DNA from: an uncultured Prevotellaceae bacterium
GTDB lineage: Bacteria; Bacteroidota; Bacteroidia; Bacteroidales; Bacteroidaceae
NCBI GenBank assembly: GCA_902776685.1
Contig: CACYRB010000018.1
Span: 1 to 34,696 of the forward strand
Reading direction: 5' to 3'
DNA length: 34,696 nucleotides
This document shows positions 1-7,034 of the stretch, one piece after another. The translations under genes and the position numbers were made by a program. Position 1 is the stretch's first letter. Every line of letters begins with the position of its first letter. Below the pieces are notes generated by a model, which worked only from the letters and a program-made list of their open reading frames with translations, was not told the origin of the DNA and did not search any database.

Positions 1-439
1 CGATGCTGCGTAAGAAGCCCAGCGTGCGCTGTTCGCGGGTGATGACGGCTTCCCAGTCCCACTGGTCCACATAGAGTGAGTGCAGGTTGTCGAGCTCTTC
101 GTCGGCACGGATGGCATTCATGTCGGTATAGATGCCGTAGCCCGGCTCAATGGCATACTCGGCCAGCGACAGGCGTTTCCACTTGGCCAGCGAGTGCACC
201 ACCTCGGCACAGGCATCGTCGAGGTCCTTGATGGGAAACGTCACGGGGCGCTCCACACCGTTCAGGTCGTCGTTGATGCCAAGACCTTTCAATACAAACA
301 GCGGAGCCGTCACACGGCGCAACCGCAACTCTGTTGACAAATTCTGTTGGAAAAATTCCTTAATCAGTTTTATTCCCTGCTCTGTCTGGTGTCGGTTCAA
401 CAGAGCCTTATAATCATTCGGGACAATCAGTTTACTCAT
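1..439 (-). CDS. asnA: Aspartate-ammonia ligase, N-terminal part (runs off window)
   Basis: AsnA makes asparagine from aspartate and ammonia with ATP in the cytoplasm; it has a class II aminoacyl-tRNA synthetase-like fold. The 146 visible residues start MSKLIVPNDYKALL and carry family blocks VHSLAKWKR (81-89), YTDMNAIRADE (104-114) and HSLYVDQWDWE (120-130), closely matching E. coli AsnA. The family is about 330-345 residues long, so more than half lies left of the window. The start ATG (439-437) fits the N-terminus of homologues. A -7 element TATCTTTG on the minus strand (500-493) would give a leader of roughly 50 nt. A repeat-rich 600-bp region lies upstream. The assignment is firm; only completeness cannot be judged. 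Confidence 0.95.
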   Translation of the reverse strand, partial: MSKLIVPNDYKALLNRHQTEQGIKLIKEFFQQNLSTELRLRRVTAPLFVLKGLGINDDLNGVERPVTFPIKDLDDACAEVVHSLAKWKRLSLAEYAIEPGYGIYTDMNAIRADEELDNLHSLYVDQWDWEAVITREQRTLGFLRSI

Positions 440-492
440 TTTTTTCGTCTTTATTCGCTATTCATAAGGGCACACGCTGTCCTTTTCGCGTG

Positions 493-500
493 CAAAGATA
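493..500 (-). promoter_or_regulatory. asnA promoter -7 element
   Basis: TATCTTTG on the minus strand matches the Bacteroidota -7 consensus TAnnTTTG. It lies 54 bp upstream of the asnA ATG. No clear TTG -33 element is seen at the usual distance, so the call rests on the -7 box and position. Confidence 0.55.
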
Positions 501-592
501 GTGCAAAATTTCGATTAAACGAAGAGAATGCAAATAATATTTTCATTCTTGAGTGTGAGAAATTTATTTAAATTGAATACAATACATTTAGA

Positions 593-609
593 GCCCCTTG
601 ATAAGGGGC
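593..609. repeat. Short GC-rich hairpin
   Basis: GCCCCTT (593-599) and AAGGGGC (603-609) form a perfect 7-bp stem with a 3-nt loop. There is no T-run on either side, so it is not an obvious intrinsic terminator. It sits in the asnA upstream region next to other palindromic units. Confidence 0.5.
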
Positions 610-650
610 GGCTATAATGCAGGGTATTTTATAGTTGAGATGCTGCCTAC

Positions 651-745
651 CTTCGGCGTCAGTCAAAGATACAATTAAGTGAGCAGAAAACCAAATTTTA
701 TTTTGGTTTTCTCAAACGTGAGTATCTTCGGCCGAAGGCTAAAGA
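651..745. repeat. Palindromic repeat unit with a minus-strand -7 box
   Basis: The unit begins CTTCGGCG, carries CAAAGATA (664-671; TATCTTTG on the minus strand), then a perfect 10-bp hairpin GAAAACCAAA (686-695) / TTTGGTTTTC (702-711), and ends near the perfect palindrome CTTCGGCCGAAG (726-737). The order of parts (CTTCGGCG, CAAAG-TAC, hairpin of GAAAA..TTTTC, GAGTA-CTTCGGC) is the same as in the two units upstream of rsmA (27426-27588), although the sequence has diverged. Confidence 0.55.
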
Positions 746-797
746 AAGACGATATAGTGAACAGGAAGAGAATGTAAAACACAAACTTTTGGAATGT

Positions 798-856
798 TAT
801 ATGGCCCATATAGGTCAGTTATATGGCCCATATAGCTCGGTTATATGGCCCATATA
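798..856. repeat. Array of three palindromes with 22-bp period
   Basis: TATATGGCCCATATA occurs at 798-812, 820-834 and 842-856. Each copy is a perfect inverted repeat around a single central C. The centres are exactly 22 bp apart. Spacers differ (GGTCAGT, GCTCGGT). An outer inverted pair TTGGAA (789-794) / TTCCAA (860-865) frames the array. The same 22-bp spacing of unrelated palindromes recurs near 8.0, 19.7 and 28.1 kb. Confidence 0.85.
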
Positions 857-907
857 ACTTTCCAAGACATAAGCATTCCTCACCTCTTGTGTTTTTTTGC
901 AAAAAAC

Positions 908-967
908 GGGACAGCGAGGTTTGGTGTCTTTCTGCGTTACCGCTAAGTCACTCCGACCTGCTGTCCC
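908..967. repeat. Long-range inverted repeat
   Basis: GGGACAGC plus AGGT (908-920, one G bulged) pairs with ACCTGCTGTCCC (956-967). The 35-nt interior has no further strong pairing that I can see. It lies about 90 bp past the stop codon of the small winged-helix gene, in the transcript direction. No T-tract follows on the minus strand, so its role as terminator, small RNA or mobile-element trace is open. Confidence 0.45.
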
Positions 968-1058
968 TTCTGTGAAGAAAAAAATTATTTGCATCGTGAT
1001 GTTCTCACATCAATGAAGCCATGAGAGTTTTTTTCAACAGCACACTGTGTGCTGCGAA

Positions 1059-1232
1059 CTACTGGGCAGGCTCCCACTTGCACCGCACGGGCGACACGAT
1101 GGCACCCTCCTTTTTCAGTGCAGCAAAAGCCTTGTCAACTTCCTTACGGTCGGCACCCAGCGCCTTCGTTACGTCGCCGGCCGAAACAGGTTTGCCTGCC
1201 TCGCGCATAGCTTGTAATACTTGTTCTTTCAT
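1059..1232 (-). CDS. Small winged-helix DNA-binding-like protein, 57 aa
   Basis: The product is a 57-residue cytoplasmic protein starting MKEQVLQAMREAGKPVS. The pattern helix, GKPVSAGDVTKALG, RKEVDKAFAALKKEGAI, then a basic beta-wing-like end (VRCKWEP) fits a minimal MarR/IclR-like winged helix; similar tiny proteins are common in Bacteroidales. A longer in-frame start exists at 1304 but would overlap the end of the upstream ferritin-like gene (stop at 1265), and homologue-like sequence begins only at 1232. The gene is 32 bp downstream of the ferritin-like gene on the same strand and may be co-transcribed. The DNA target is unknown, and with 57 residues a protein-binding role is equally possible. 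Confidence 0.75.
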   Translation of the reverse strand: MKEQVLQAMREAGKPVSAGDVTKALGADRKEVDKAFAALKKEGAIVSPVRCKWEPAQ

Positions 1233-1264
1233 TTTCGTAGAGAATTTTAGGGTAAGTTTACAAA

Positions 1265-1720
1265 TCAAATCTGGGTGAACAACCAGTTCTGTGCGCCGAT
1301 ACACTCAATCATCTCCAGTGCGCCCTGGCTCCAGTAGAGGTCTTCCTCCTCGTCGGCCAGATAGGCCTTCATGATGTCGTAGGTGGTGGGGTCGTTGGTC
1401 AGCGTCTCCATGCACTTGTAGAGCAGGTCTACGCCAGCCTTCTGAATGTCGAGGTCGGCCTTGATGTACTCGATGGGGTTGCTAATCAGCTCGCGGCTCT
1501 TGGCACCGTCGAACTTAATCTCGCCACCAAGGTCGAGAATGCGCTCGACAAACTTTTCCACCCACTCCATCTCCTCTGTGAAGTGGTCAACGTACTTCTT
1601 TCCGAGTTTCTCGAAACCCTGCGACTTGAAAATCTGACCTTGCATCTTGTGAACCAATGCGCCTTCTGTCAGGCCTGTTACGAAAAACTGAAGGGCTTCA
1701 ATAGATTTTTTTGCATCCAT
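1265..1720 (-). CDS. Ferritin-like / DpsL-type iron-storage protein
   Basis: A 151-residue, all-helical protein starting MDAKKSIEALQFFVTGLTEG. It has the four-helix-bundle pattern and acidic clusters expected of ferroxidase ligands (HFTEEMEWVEKF, ADEEEDLYWSQ). It resembles the Dps-like bacterioferritin-like (DpsL, thioferritin) proteins of Bacteroidota, including two late cysteines (LYKCMETL and IECIGAQ) that could match the cysteine pair of that family. Expected role: oxidise and store iron and protect against peroxide in the cytoplasm. An in-frame ATG ten codons earlier (1750) is possible but less family-like. It is transcribed from a TATCTTTG box at 1788-1781, divergently from the AraC-family gene, which suggests that regulator may control it. 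Subfamily is less sure than the fold. Confidence 0.8.
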   Translation of the reverse strand: MDAKKSIEALQFFVTGLTEGALVHKMQGQIFKSQGFEKLGKKYVDHFTEEMEWVEKFVERILDLGGEIKFDGAKSRELISNPIEYIKADLDIQKAGVDLLYKCMETLTNDPTTYDIMKAYLADEEEDLYWSQGALEMIECIGAQNWLFTQI

Positions 1721-1780
1721 AATTTTGATTGTTTTTTTTAAATTAAACATTTATTTTATAACGTATTTGAATTGGCGATG

Positions 1781-1788
1781 CAAAGATA
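1781..1788 (-). promoter_or_regulatory. -7 element of the ferritin-like gene
   Basis: TATCTTTG on the minus strand lies 61 bp upstream of the chosen ATG at 1720 and 77 bp from the oppositely directed TATCTTTG of the AraC gene. The two promoters flank the direct repeats at 1813-1841. Confidence 0.6.
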
Positions 1789-1812
1789 CGGCAAAAACAC
1801 TACACACGGAAA

Positions 1813-1841
1813 TCTGAAACAACACAAAAATTGTCTGAAAC
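1813..1841. promoter_or_regulatory. Candidate AraC-family operator (two direct repeats)
   Basis: TCTGAAAC occurs at 1813-1820 and again at 1834-1841, exactly 21 bp (two helical turns) apart in the same orientation. The pair lies between the two divergent promoters. AraC-family proteins usually bind direct repeats spaced by two turns, so this is the natural candidate site for the regulator encoded at 1950-2762. Confidence 0.5.
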
Positions 1842-1864
1842 GATACAATGTCAATTTATTTTCA

Positions 1865-1872
1865 TATCTTTG
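1865..1872 (+). promoter_or_regulatory. -7 element of the AraC-family gene
   Basis: TATCTTTG matches the Bacteroidota -7 consensus. Transcription would start near 1879, only a few bases before the ATG of the short upstream reading frame at 1881, and about 70 nt before the regulator start at 1950. Confidence 0.6.
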
Positions 1873-1880
1873 CACCCAAG

Positions 1881-1940
1881 ATGTATAGTTTGAGCGAAGC
1901 ATGGATTAAGATGCACGGCAAGCTGCCGGTTGACAACTGA
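1881..1940 (+). other. Upstream reading frame, 19 codons, in frame with the AraC-family gene
   Basis: ATG at 1881 opens MYSLSEAWIKMHGKLPVDN and ends at TGA 1938-1940. It is in the same frame as the regulator start at 1950, with only GAA GGA AAG between the TGA and the ATG. The peptide reads like the normal N-terminus of a Bacteroidales AraC-family protein. So this is either a true leader peptide with translational restart, or the original N-terminus cut off by a nonsense codon. The sequence alone does not decide. Confidence 0.45.
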
Positions 1941-1949
1941 GAAGGAAAG

Positions 1950-2762
1950 ATGTTCTGCAACGAGACCGATGCTGCCATAACCTTTCGTGCCAACAGGACA
2001 CAGGGGTTCATGGCCGCCTACACCTTCACGCTGGTCAGCGAGGGCTGGCTGGAGATTGTCTATAACGGCAGCAAGTTGACTCTGCACCCCGACGACCTCT
2101 ACATCTACTCGCCCGGGCTTTCGGTCACCATCATTGCCGCCTCCGACGACTATCGCGGCATCTGTCTGTTGGCCGACGAGAACATGACCATCGAGCTGCC
2201 CACCATCCGCGACCTCACCCAGATAGCCTACCAACCCATTGTCCAACTGCACGAGCCAAAGCTGACACTGCCCCACGACACTGCCCTGCACCTTCTCGAG
2301 AAGATGCGCGAAATCAGCAGCTACCTGCAGTCGTCCCATATCTACAAGGCCGAAATTCTGAAAATGCTCTACGCCATCTTCTTGCTCGATTTGCAAGACG
2401 CACAGAGCAAAGCCATCACCCATCGTCAGGTCTCGCAGCGAGTGGAAGACATCTTCATCGGCTTCATCCGTCTGCTGCCTCGGCACTACATCGAGCACCG
2501 CGACATTGCCTTCTACGCTTCCGAACTGAACATCTCGCCGGTCTATCTCTCACGCGTGGTGCGCCAGGTGTCGGGAAGAACCGTCGTCGACTACATCAAC
2601 CAGATGCTGCTCATGGAAGCCTCGTTCCTGCTGCAGACATCGCAGCTCAGCATTGCACAGATAGCCGACCGGCTGCACTTTGCCGACCCGGCATCGTTCA
2701 GCAAGTTCTTCTCGCGCATGAAAGACATGACGCCGCGTATGTACCGCGAGCGGGAACGTTAA
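1950..2762 (+). CDS. AraC-family transcriptional regulator
   Basis: A 270-residue cytoplasmic DNA-binding protein. The N-terminal half is a cupin-like sensor region (EGWLEIVYNGSKLTLHPDDLYIYSPG), the C-terminal 100 residues are a double helix-turn-helix (DIAFYASELNISPVYLSRVVRQVSG and LSIAQIADRLHFADPASFSKFFSRMKDMTPRMYR in outline), the AraC/XylS signature. The ATG at 1950 is the first after an in-frame TGA (1938-1940) and has AGAAGG just upstream. The inducer is unknown. It is divergent from the ferritin-like gene and a direct repeat with 21-bp spacing lies between them, so autoregulation plus control of the neighbour is a reasonable inference. The reading frame upstream of the TGA may be the lost original N-terminus. 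Confidence 0.9.
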   Translation: MFCNETDAAITFRANRTQGFMAAYTFTLVSEGWLEIVYNGSKLTLHPDDLYIYSPGLSVTIIAASDDYRGICLLADENMTIELPTIRDLTQIAYQPIVQLHEPKLTLPHDTALHLLEKMREISSYLQSSHIYKAEILKMLYAIFLLDLQDAQSKAITHRQVSQRVEDIFIGFIRLLPRHYIEHRDIAFYASELNISPVYLSRVVRQVSGRTVVDYINQMLLMEASFLLQTSQLSIAQIADRLHFADPASFSKFFSRMKDMTPRMYRERER

Positions 2763-2796
2763 CGATAGCGTCATTTTTTGAAAAAAGCAAACTATC

Positions 2797-2829
2797 TTTT
2801 GTGCATATCACTTTTTTTACGTATTTTTG
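2797..2829 (+). promoter_or_regulatory. mnmA promoter
   Basis: -33 element TTTTG (2797-2801), 20 bp spacer, -7 element TATTTTTG (2822-2829). The ATG at 2835 is only 5 bp past the -7 box, so the transcript would be leaderless or nearly so. Confidence 0.65.
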
Positions 2830-2834
2830 CACGC

Positions 2835-3917
2835 ATGAATACAGACGAACTATCTGGCAAGCGCATTGCGGTGTTGCTCTCCGGTGGTGTTGACAGCTCG
2901 GTCGTGGTCTACGAGTTGGCACGATTGGGGTTGCATCCTGATTGTTTCTACATCCGCATTGCACCGGAAGAGAATGAGGGCGCCGACTGGGACTGCTCTG
3001 CCGAGGAAGACCTGGAGATGGCCACAGCCGTGGCGCGCAAATACGGTTGCCGGTTGGAGGTGGTCGACTGCCATCGCGAATACTGGGACCGCGTCACACG
3101 CTACACCATGGAGAAGGTTCGTGCCGGCTATACGCCCAACCCCGACGTGATGTGCAACCGCCTCATCAAGTTCGGAGCCTTCAACGAGAAACGCGGCCAC
3201 GACTACGACCTCATTGCCACCGGACACTATGCACAGACCGAGTGGATTGACGGAATGAAGTGGCTCACAACCAGTCCCGACCCCGTGAAGGATCAGACCG
3301 ACTTCCTTGCCCAGATTTACGACTGGCAACTGAAAAAAGCCATCTTCCCCATCGGCCACATGACCAAGGAAGAGCTGCGCGAGACTGCCGAGCGCGAACA
3401 CCTTGCCAGTGCCCGGCGCAAAGACTCGCAGGGTATCTGCTTCTTGGGAAAAATCAACTACAACGACTACATCCGTCGCTATCTGGGCGAGAAGCCCGGC
3501 GACATCGTCGAGCTGGAGACCGGCAACAAGCTGGGCGAGCATCGCGGACTGTGGTTCCACACCATCGGACAGCGTAAGGGGCTGGGATTGGGTGGCGGCC
3601 CGTGGTTTGTCATCCGCAAGGACATGGACAGCAACACGCTATATGTCACACGCGGCTACGAGCCCGAGAAAGCCTACAAAAGCGAGTTCGGCATTCGCGA
3701 CTTCCATTTCCTCACCCTTCCTGAACTGCCCACCGACATCACCTTTAAGATTCGCCACACCCCGGAATATCATCGCGGTCACACCACAAAGACTGCCGAC
3801 GGCTGCTACACCATACGGTCGGAAGAGCCCATCCAAGGCGTTGCCCCGGGACAGTTCTGCGTGGTCTACGACAGCAACCACCACCGCTGCTACGGCTCGG
3901 GCGAGATTGCACTTTAA
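2835..3917 (+). CDS. mnmA: tRNA-specific 2-thiouridylase MnmA
   Basis: MnmA transfers sulfur to U34 of the tRNAs for Lys, Glu and Gln in an ATP-dependent reaction. The 360-residue protein has the PP-loop SGGVDSSV (16-23), the catalytic cysteine in PNPDVMCNR (C107), the second, persulfide-accepting cysteine in DSQGICF (C202), and the C-terminal beta-barrel parts (GLWFHTIGQRKGLGLG and GVAPGQF). Length is normal. The start MNTDELSGKR at 2835 matches homologues; an in-frame codon at 2778 would place the start upstream of the -33/-7 promoter and is unlikely. It stands as a single gene; the next gene begins 65 bp later from a different type of start codon. Confidence 0.96.
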   Translation: MNTDELSGKRIAVLLSGGVDSSVVVYELARLGLHPDCFYIRIAPEENEGADWDCSAEEDLEMATAVARKYGCRLEVVDCHREYWDRVTRYTMEKVRAGYTPNPDVMCNRLIKFGAFNEKRGHDYDLIATGHYAQTEWIDGMKWLTTSPDPVKDQTDFLAQIYDWQLKKAIFPIGHMTKEELRETAEREHLASARRKDSQGICFLGKINYNDYIRRYLGEKPGDIVELETGNKLGEHRGLWFHTIGQRKGLGLGGGPWFVIRKDMDSNTLYVTRGYEPEKAYKSEFGIRDFHFLTLPELPTDITFKIRHTPEYHRGHTTKTADGCYTIRSEEPIQGVAPGQFCVVYDSNHHRCYGSGEIAL

Positions 3918-3982
3918 TCCCCCATGCGGTTGCCACCATAAAAAAAAATTACCGAACAACATTAGCATAACAACAAATACCC

Positions 3983-5440
3983 TTGAAACAAACCTACCGC
4001 ACATTCATCACCATAGGCCTCACCGTGGCCGTGCTGCTCTTCATGCATCAGCTGCCCACGTTGACCATCGGCGACACCGAGCTGCGCCCCGTGAGCATTC
4101 TCAGCCAGCTCACCGAGTCGGCCGACAGCCCGAAGCCCGTCGATGTCATTCCCAGACCCAAGCAGCAACCCCTGCTCGTCGGCAACAATAATGCTGACGA
4201 CAACGCCAACCAAGTTGTGTTCAAGGAGACTTGGCCGAACGACGTGGTCAAAATCATGGACTACTCTGGCGGACAACCCGGCGGCATGAAGCATTTCTAT
4301 ACCCAGCTGTCGCGGCTGCTCTGCAAGAAAGAACTGCCCGGTCGCCCCGTGCGCATCGCCTACTATGGCGACTCGTTCATCGAGGGCGACATCCTCACGG
4401 CCGACCTGCGCGAGATGCTCCAGCAACGCTATGGCGGCTACGGACCCGGATGGATTGATGCCGGCAACATCATCAACTCCATGCGCCTGACCATCGGCAC
4501 CCGCTACAGCGGCATGACCGAGCACACCGTGATGAAAGCCAAGGAAAACGGATACGACTTTATGAAGGCCGGCATCACCGAGCGCTATTATCCCTACGTC
4601 CCCGGCTCGCGCATGAGCTTTACCAGCACCAGCCACTATCCTCACAGTGCCCAGTGGCATGCTGCCCGACTCTACCTGCGTACGGCGAGCAACCAGACCG
4701 TCGCCATCACGCCGGTTAACGGGAACGCGAACGATGACGCTAACGCTAACGGGAATGCAACTGCCTCGCAGCCTCGCAGTCTGACCGGTTCGCCCAGCGT
4801 GCAGATGATTGAGCAGAAGGGCAGCATGACCGGCATCAGCTATCAGATGGGCGGATCGGGAACCCTCTTCGGCGTAGGACTGGAGACCGACAACGGCATC
4901 TGCGTCGACAATTTCTCCATGCGCGGCTCGTCGGGCATGTCGCTCGCCTCGCTGCCCGAGCCGACGCTCAAGGACTTTGCCCGTCTGCGCCCCTACGACC
5001 TCATCGTCATCCAGTTCGGACAGAACGCCGTCACAGCCAAAGGCACGGCCAAGCAATACGAACACTACATGAAGCAGATGAAGAAGGTCGTCGAGCGGTT
5101 CCGCACTTGCTTCCCCGATGCCAGCATCCTGCTCGTCGGTGCCAGCGACCGGGCACAGCGCGGCCCCGAGGGACTCACCACCATACAGACGCTCGACCTG
5201 ATGATTGCCGCACAAGAGCAGGCTGCCGCCGACTGCCGTATAGCCTTCTACAACCTCTGGCAGGCCATGGGCGGCAAGGGCAGCATCGTGCGCATGGTCG
5301 ACCAGGGCATGGCAGCCAAAGACTACATCCACATCAACTACAAGGGCGGCAAAGCTGTGGCCGGAGCCATCTACAAGTCGATTGTGGCAGGCGAATCGAA
5401 CTACACGAAATACTATAAGGAGAAAGGAACATGGAAATAA
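3983..5440 (+). CDS. Secreted/anchored SGNH (GDSL-like) hydrolase, MBOAT partner
   Basis: A 485-residue protein with an N-terminal membrane anchor or signal (TFITIGLTVAVLLFMHQL) and an SGNH hydrolase domain: block I YYGDSFIEGD (Ser nucleophile), block III QFGQNAV (Asn), and block V DYIHINYKGG (Asp-x-x-His). Together with the next gene, an MBOAT protein, this fits the DltB/DltD or AlgI/AlgX arrangement: MBOAT passes an acyl group across the membrane and the SGNH protein transfers or removes it on an exported glycan. The start is TTG; the next ATG (4043) would cut off the membrane segment. A low-complexity Asn/Asp/Gly/Ala linker (near residues 247-265) is encoded by AACG-type repeats. Its 3' end overlaps the next gene by 10 bp. 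The actual glycan is unknown. Confidence 0.8.
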   Translation: MKQTYRTFITIGLTVAVLLFMHQLPTLTIGDTELRPVSILSQLTESADSPKPVDVIPRPKQQPLLVGNNNADDNANQVVFKETWPNDVVKIMDYSGGQPGGMKHFYTQLSRLLCKKELPGRPVRIAYYGDSFIEGDILTADLREMLQQRYGGYGPGWIDAGNIINSMRLTIGTRYSGMTEHTVMKAKENGYDFMKAGITERYYPYVPGSRMSFTSTSHYPHSAQWHAARLYLRTASNQTVAITPVNGNANDDANANGNATASQPRSLTGSPSVQMIEQKGSMTGISYQMGGSGTLFGVGLETDNGICVDNFSMRGSSGMSLASLPEPTLKDFARLRPYDLIVIQFGQNAVTAKGTAKQYEHYMKQMKKVVERFRTCFPDASILLVGASDRAQRGPEGLTTIQTLDLMIAAQEQAAADCRIAFYNLWQAMGGKGSIVRMVDQGMAAKDYIHINYKGGKAVAGAIYKSIVAGESNYTKYYKEKGTWK

Positions 5441-6951
5441 TCAGCCGACTTGTCAACCTGCTCCAGTACAATCCTCAGGAGCCCATGATTTTCAGCAGCG
5501 GAATATTCCTCATTCTGTTCCTGTTCTTTGCGCTGGGCTACATGATGCTCGAGAAGAAGCTCACTGCCCGACTCGTCTTCGTCACCCTGTTCTCCTATTA
5601 TTTCTACTACAAGAGCAGTGGGTTCTACTTCTTCCTGCTGGCTGTCGTCACCGTGAGCGACTTCTACATTGCCCGCGCCATTGCGGCGGCTAACGATAAC
5701 GGAAAGGATAACGATGACGGGAACAAAACACTTAAAACTAACAACCGGAAGAAGCTACTGCTTGCCTTGAGCCTTATCATCGACCTCGGACTGCTGGGCT
5801 ACTTCAAATACACCAACTTCTTTGCCGGGTCGCTGGCCGCCATCATCGGCAACAACTTCCAGCCGTGGGACATCTTCCTGCCCGTAGGCATCTCCTTCTT
5901 CACGTTCCAGAGCATGAGCTACACCATCGACATCTACCGCGGTCAGCTCAAGCCCCTGCCCCATCTGCTCGACTATGCCTTCTACGTATCATTCTTCCCG
6001 CAGCTTGTGGCTGGACCCATCGTGCGTGCACGCGACTTCGTGCCCCAGATACGCAAGCCCCTGCGCATCACCAACCGCATGTTTGCCGAGGGCATCTTCT
6101 TCATCGTCATCGGTCTGTTCAAGAAAGCCGTCATCAGCGACTATATCAGCCTGAACTACATCGACCGCGTCTTTGAGAACCCCATGCTCTACTCGGGTGT
6201 CGAGACGCTGCTCGCCCTCTACGGATACACCATACAGCTCTACTGCGATTTCTCGGGCTACTCCGACATGGCTATCGGCATCGCCCTGCTGCTGGGCTTC
6301 AAGTTCCCCATGAACTTCGACGCACCGCTCAAGTCGGCCAGCATCAGCGAGTTCTGGCGGCGGTGGCACATCTCGCTCTCGTCGTGGCTGCGCGACTACG
6401 TCTACATCTCACTTGGCGGCAGCCGTCGGGGTAAGGCCCGCACTTATCTCAACCTCTTCATCGTGTTCCTGCTCTGCGGATTGTGGCACGGTGCCAACTT
6501 CAACTATGTGGCCTTTGGAGCCATGCACGGACTGCTCATCGTCATCCACCGCTTCTACTCGCAGGAGATTCTGCACCACGACCGTCACTACAACCCCTCG
6601 GGCTGGCGGCGCGTCGTCTCGGTGTTCATCACCGTTCACATGCTCTGCCTATCGTGGATTCTCTTCCGCAATACCTCGTTCGACTACACCTGGGCCATGC
6701 TACGCCAGCTCTTCACGCAGTTCCATCCCGAACTGCTGCTACAAGTGCTTGTAGCCTACAAATACGTATTCATGCTTGTGCTGTTTGGCTTTGTCACCCA
6801 CTACCTGCCCGCCTCCGTCCACAACCGCTGCGTCTATCTGCTGCGGCGCGGCGGTGTGCCGCTCTGCGTGGCTGTGCTCGTGGCGGTCATCTACATCGTC
6901 ATCCAGGTGAAGAGCACCGACATCCAGCCCTTCATCTACTTCCAGTTCTGA
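5431..6951 (+). CDS. MBOAT family O-acyltransferase (AlgI/DltB-like)
   Basis: A 506-residue multi-pass inner-membrane protein. Family marks: FFTFQSMSYTIDIYRG, FPQLVAGPIVR, WRRWHISLSSWLRDYVYISLGG, and the catalytic histidine motif LCGLWHGANFNYVAFGAMHG. Function by family: moves acyl groups (often acetyl) to an extracytoplasmic acceptor with the SGNH partner upstream. The ATG lies inside the last codons of the SGNH gene (10-bp overlap), so translation is probably coupled. Residues about 87-105 hold an Asn/Asp/Gly/Lys-rich insert between membrane helices, coded by the same AACG-type repeat as the linker in the partner gene. The start could not be much later because MIFSSGIFLILFLFF is the first helix. 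Confidence 0.9.
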   Translation: MEIISRLVNLLQYNPQEPMIFSSGIFLILFLFFALGYMMLEKKLTARLVFVTLFSYYFYYKSSGFYFFLLAVVTVSDFYIARAIAAANDNGKDNDDGNKTLKTNNRKKLLLALSLIIDLGLLGYFKYTNFFAGSLAAIIGNNFQPWDIFLPVGISFFTFQSMSYTIDIYRGQLKPLPHLLDYAFYVSFFPQLVAGPIVRARDFVPQIRKPLRITNRMFAEGIFFIVIGLFKKAVISDYISLNYIDRVFENPMLYSGVETLLALYGYTIQLYCDFSGYSDMAIGIALLLGFKFPMNFDAPLKSASISEFWRRWHISLSSWLRDYVYISLGGSRRGKARTYLNLFIVFLLCGLWHGANFNYVAFGAMHGLLIVIHRFYSQEILHHDRHYNPSGWRRVVSVFITVHMLCLSWILFRNTSFDYTWAMLRQLFTQFHPELLLQVLVAYKYVFMLVLFGFVTHYLPASVHNRCVYLLRRGGVPLCVAVLVAVIYIVIQVKSTDIQPFIYFQF

Positions 6952-7007
6952 TACCGTGCTAAAGGTTAAAAATCTTTTCCTGCACGACAGATTTGGTATT
7001 TTTCCAC

Positions 7008-7015
7008 TATCTTTG
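7008..7015 (+). promoter_or_regulatory. -7 element of the Fic gene
   Basis: TATCTTTG, 19 bp before the ATG at 7035. It lies past the MBOAT stop (6951), so the Fic gene appears to have its own promoter. No well-spaced TTG element was found. Confidence 0.55.
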
Positions 7016-7034
7016 CAGCATCATTCATAAACCA

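Noticed and set aside
3962-5332. Open frame of 456 codons on the minus strand opposite the SGNH hydrolase
   Set aside because: The plus strand has the SGNH blocks and the overlap with MBOAT; the minus frame shows no recognisable domain.
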